Positions 61,413 through 64,000 of a DNA stretch of 64,000 nt are shown piece by piece; positions within the stretch are counted from its first letter, which is position 1; every line of letters begins with the position of its first letter. The notes below the pieces were generated by a model that was given only the letters and a program-made list of their open reading frames with translations, was not told the origin of the DNA and did not search any database. Both the position numbers and the translations under genes were made by a program. This DNA comes from Macrotrachela quadricornifera (taxonomy: Eukaryota > Rotifera > Eurotatoria > Philodinida > Philodinidae): contig JAJEKB010001328.1 of assembly GCA_022393335.1 (NCBI GenBank), forward strand, positions 1-64,000, written 5' to 3'.

Positions 61413-61776
61413 GTATATTTATTTCCACCCCAAATTTTCACCCAAGGGTGAGTGCTGTCCGTTTGTTCTAACTACTTTTCTTTTAGCGTTGAATTAATGT
61501 ATGTATTCTACATTAATTCAACCCAGAGAGATACTGCTCTTGTTGGACAAAGACAACGGAAAGACCTTTTATGTACGTACGTTATGTACGTACATTGTCT
61601 TACCGCTGTTGGCTTTTGTGCCTCCAACAATCAGGGTGTCTCTGGTCGCGTGCGCACACGTGAATCTAAATATATATCAATTCATTTATTTCTTTTCAAT
61701 TAATATTACACAGCAATCAAAATGTTATAATCAATAACTGAAAATAAATAAAATTTATCAATTCATCCCATTAATT
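61413..61776. other. 3' flank of the NHL gene
   Basis: Contains a small near-palindrome of TACGTACG type near 61573-61592 and a GCGTGCGCACACGTG patch near 61647-61661. No gene. Confidence 0.35.
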
Positions 61777-62690
61777 TCATGGTAATTCAATATCAAATCG
61801 TTGTACTCGTCTGTTACTATATTCAACAACATAGAGATTACCTTGTCGATCAAATGACAGTCCTATGGGCACATTGAGTTGATATGCTTGTGCTCCTTCA
61901 TCATTTCCACCAACAATAACATTTCCTTGTTGTGCTCCTTTAGGCCAACGTACAATTCGATGATTAAGCCAATCAGCTACATAAACAGTACCCAATTGAT
62001 CAACTACAACTCCTTGAGGATGATACAATTGTGTCAAACTATTTCCTTTTCCTTGTCCACCAGCAACAACAATACCTTCTTTTGCACCTTCTATCCATTT
62101 CATCACACGATGATTCCTCCAGTCAGACACAAATACTGAATGTTCTCGATCGACGAATATGTAAGTGGGGATATTGAGCTGATCAAGACGATTTCCTTGT
62201 CCATTTCCACCTGCTACTACTATTCCTTGGGATTCACCCATTCGATATCTTCTTACTTCATGTTTGTCATTATCAGAGACATAAAGAAATCCATTGTCAT
62301 CCATTGTCAAACCCGAACAAAAGATATTCGAAATAATTATTTCTCCATTTGTTCCATTTTGACGAGGCCATCTAACTACTCTTCTATTCTCAGCGTCACA
62401 AATAATAAGACTATCTCTCTCTTTATCCACGATCACATCTGTTGGTCCATTCAATTGATGAGCACCATTTCCTGATCCATGTCCACCTGCCAGTATTTGT
62501 CCATTTGTTTCACCCGACTTCCATGCCACAATACGGTGATTCCAATGATCAGCAACATAAATTGTTTGGTCATCATCCACATAGAAACCTTGAGGGAAAG
62601 TGAGTGTTGGATTTTGTCCTCCTACTGTTTGACCATTCTTGTTCCATTTAGCATTTGGAGGAATATCTATCAAACTGGCACGAAGTGGTA
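61777..62690 (-). CDS. NHL-repeat six-bladed propeller protein, 5' exon(s) not found
   Basis: A single large exon from a 3' splice site at 62691-62692 to the stop at 61777 encodes about 303 residues. Six NHL blades of about 45-50 residues repeat the pattern VDD..TIYVADHWNHRIVAW....NGQILAGG.G.GN...QLN.P. This is the classic closed six-bladed beta-propeller, a binding scaffold. Blade 2 is shortened at its end (EIIISNIF). The exon begins inside a codon, just before PLRASLIDIP, so at least one upstream exon, perhaps with a signal peptide, must lie beyond 62692; I could not place it. Similar secreted or surface NHL proteins are abundant in bdelloid rotifers. Both strands show long open shadow frames here. 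Confidence 0.85.
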
Positions 62691-62692
62691 CT

Positions 62693-63595
62693 AAAAGAAA
62701 GAGAAAACATGATCATCATCAAAAGAAATCTTTCATTTTCTTTGAATTGTGAGAAAAGAAATAACTTCTACAATATTGTTTTTCACTCTGTTTGATGTGA
62801 TAGAAAAGAATAGAGAAAATTCTCAGTTGTTGTAAAGAAAAGTCCTATTATAATATATTTTACTGGTGTCTATATCAATGATTTCTCAAATATATAGAAA
62901 ATAAAGATTGAAGAGAAACTTTTTCTTGATAAACGTAGTTTAAAATCCTCGAAAGACATATAGAACATTGTTCAATATCATATTTTAAAATAGTGATAGA
63001 AAAAATACAGAGATTTCTTGTTCTGTAGTGGTCTTTTTTTTCTTTTCATATCCGTTGTTTTGTTGAAATCTATTTCTTTAAGTTTTATTTCATATAATTT
63101 TGAACAGTATTCTATCGAACGAGTACGCAAGCCCACTCTAAAAATATTGTCTCGCTTACTTTCATTCTCATTATTAATAATATTCATTTTGTCGGTTTCA
63201 AGTAATGGCCCTAAGGAAAAATTTTGATGTTTCAGCGCAAGATTCTTGAAAGATATGATCAGAATGCTGTCAGAATTTCAAAATTGGAAAAATAAAGGAT
63301 TTTTGTTCTCATCTCTTAGAATGTGATTGGAATTCTTCGAAGATTTTGTTCAGTATTATCACAGGATTTTTGTAGAATTGAACTAGGTTTTCTTCAGAAT
63401 GGCATTAGGTTCTTAGCAGTAGTTGCAGAATGCCTACCAAACAGAATTCAAAATTTTGCACGCTTATGCATTGTCTTTATTTAACTTTGTTTCTCTCATA
63501 CTTACATAACATTCTATAAGATTCCATTTTATAAAATTCTACTATTATCTTGATTCTGGTTAGAATTTGTTGACAAGTATCAAAAGAGAGGATAC
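62693..63595. other. Upstream region or intron of the NHL gene
   Basis: Should contain the missing first exon. Minus-strand frame 63187-62978 is Lys/Asn-rich and unconvincing. Nothing else supported. Confidence 0.3.
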
Positions 63596-63775
63596 GTAAC
63601 AGAGACCGGACAAGTTCAAGCACACCAAGTACAAGTATAATTACTTTGTACTGGCTTCATGTACTTTGTACTTTATTCAGTAAATCTTTACTTAAGTATT
63701 TTGTACTTAGTATTAGTAAAAAGTACAACTGTACTTAAGTACCAGTACTTCAAGTATGCATGCTAAGTACATTTA
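63596..63775. repeat. GTAC/TTAAGTACTT-rich repeat tract
   Basis: Many copies of TACTT/AAGTA in both orientations (for example TGTACTTAAGTACCAGTACT near 63729) form a self-complementary tract, similar in style to the subterminal repeats of some hAT elements. No matching partner or terminal repeat is visible before the window ends. Confidence 0.6.
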
Positions 63776-64000
63776 TCCTTGAGCATAATTCGTTGTTAAC
63801 ACAGTCTTAAATAACACTCAGCTTCAAAACATGCCCTACTTTGCACCTCATCAACATCTTTATATAAATTATCACTAAGAATTATCTTTTTTATTCCTTA
63901 TAAAATCATTATGTATAGAAATGTGTTATTAGAAGGTCAAAAGCGTTTATTAACGTCGAATAAAATTTTAAAAAGCTAATTCTTTTCGATATTAATCATA

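Noticed and set aside
61879..62694. Several plus-strand frames
   Set aside because: Antisense shadows of the NHL repeats.
1..64000. CRISPR arrays, operons, bacterial regulatory sites, rRNA or tRNA genes
   Set aside because: The DNA is clearly eukaryotic with spliceosomal introns. No regularly spaced identical repeats and no recognisable RNA gene were seen by eye; a covariance-model scan would be needed to exclude a tRNA.

Overview
The window is AT-rich eukaryotic DNA. Its introns are mostly tiny (about 45-70 bases) with plain GT..AG borders, and its genes are intron-dense. It carries gene families typical of bdelloid rotifers: an arginine ADP-ribosyltransferase fused to kinesin-light-chain-like TPRs plus a second broken copy, NHL-propeller proteins, F-box proteins of a diverged rotifer type, peritrophin-type chitinases and many DNA transposons. 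A bdelloid rotifer, perhaps an AT-rich genus such as Rotaria, is the best guess. That is inferred from gene content and base composition, not from a marker gene.

Layout. 1-14.5 kb: the last exon of an unknown gene (+); a small secreted or GPI-anchored protein (+); the scavenger decapping enzyme DCPS (-); a 1.73 kb near-perfect foldback transposon; phosphatidylinositol synthase CDIPT (-); a disordered, probably nuclear protein (-); a decayed inverted-repeat element; and a 680-residue disordered protein ending in a CaaX box (-). 14.5-20 kb: gene-poor, with a TTAA-flanked piggyBac-like MITE and an EF-hand pseudogene. 20-32 kb: one large secreted multidomain protein (+) of about 2,260 residues. 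Its first intron is almost entirely a 2.57 kb transposon. 33-41 kb: an hAT relic, decayed short tandem repeats, and an F-box gene (-) whose last intron holds a palindromic element and a rearranged mariner relic. 41-48 kb: a small uncertain gene, then two divergently transcribed GH18 chitinase-family genes, each with chitin-binding modules. The minus-strand copy has lost one of the catalytic acidic residues. 49-57 kb: another palindromic element, the ADP-ribosyltransferase-TPR gene with an in-frame stop in its last TPR, an apparently intact mariner inserted into a DDE-transposase relic, and a broken ADP-ribosyltransferase gene. 57-64 kb: gene-poor DNA with adjacent foldback elements, nested hairpins, a six-bladed NHL propeller gene (-) and a GTAC-rich repeat.

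DCPS, CDIPT, the large secreted protein, the F-box gene and both chitinases give exon chains whose summed lengths are exact multiples of three, which supports the hand-made splice models. I found no convincing new multi-gene system. The more unusual points are the substituted chitinase, the divergent chitinase pair, the decayed ADP-ribosyltransferases, the farnesylation-type tail on a disordered protein, and the many transposons built as long inverted repeats, several of them sitting inside introns.
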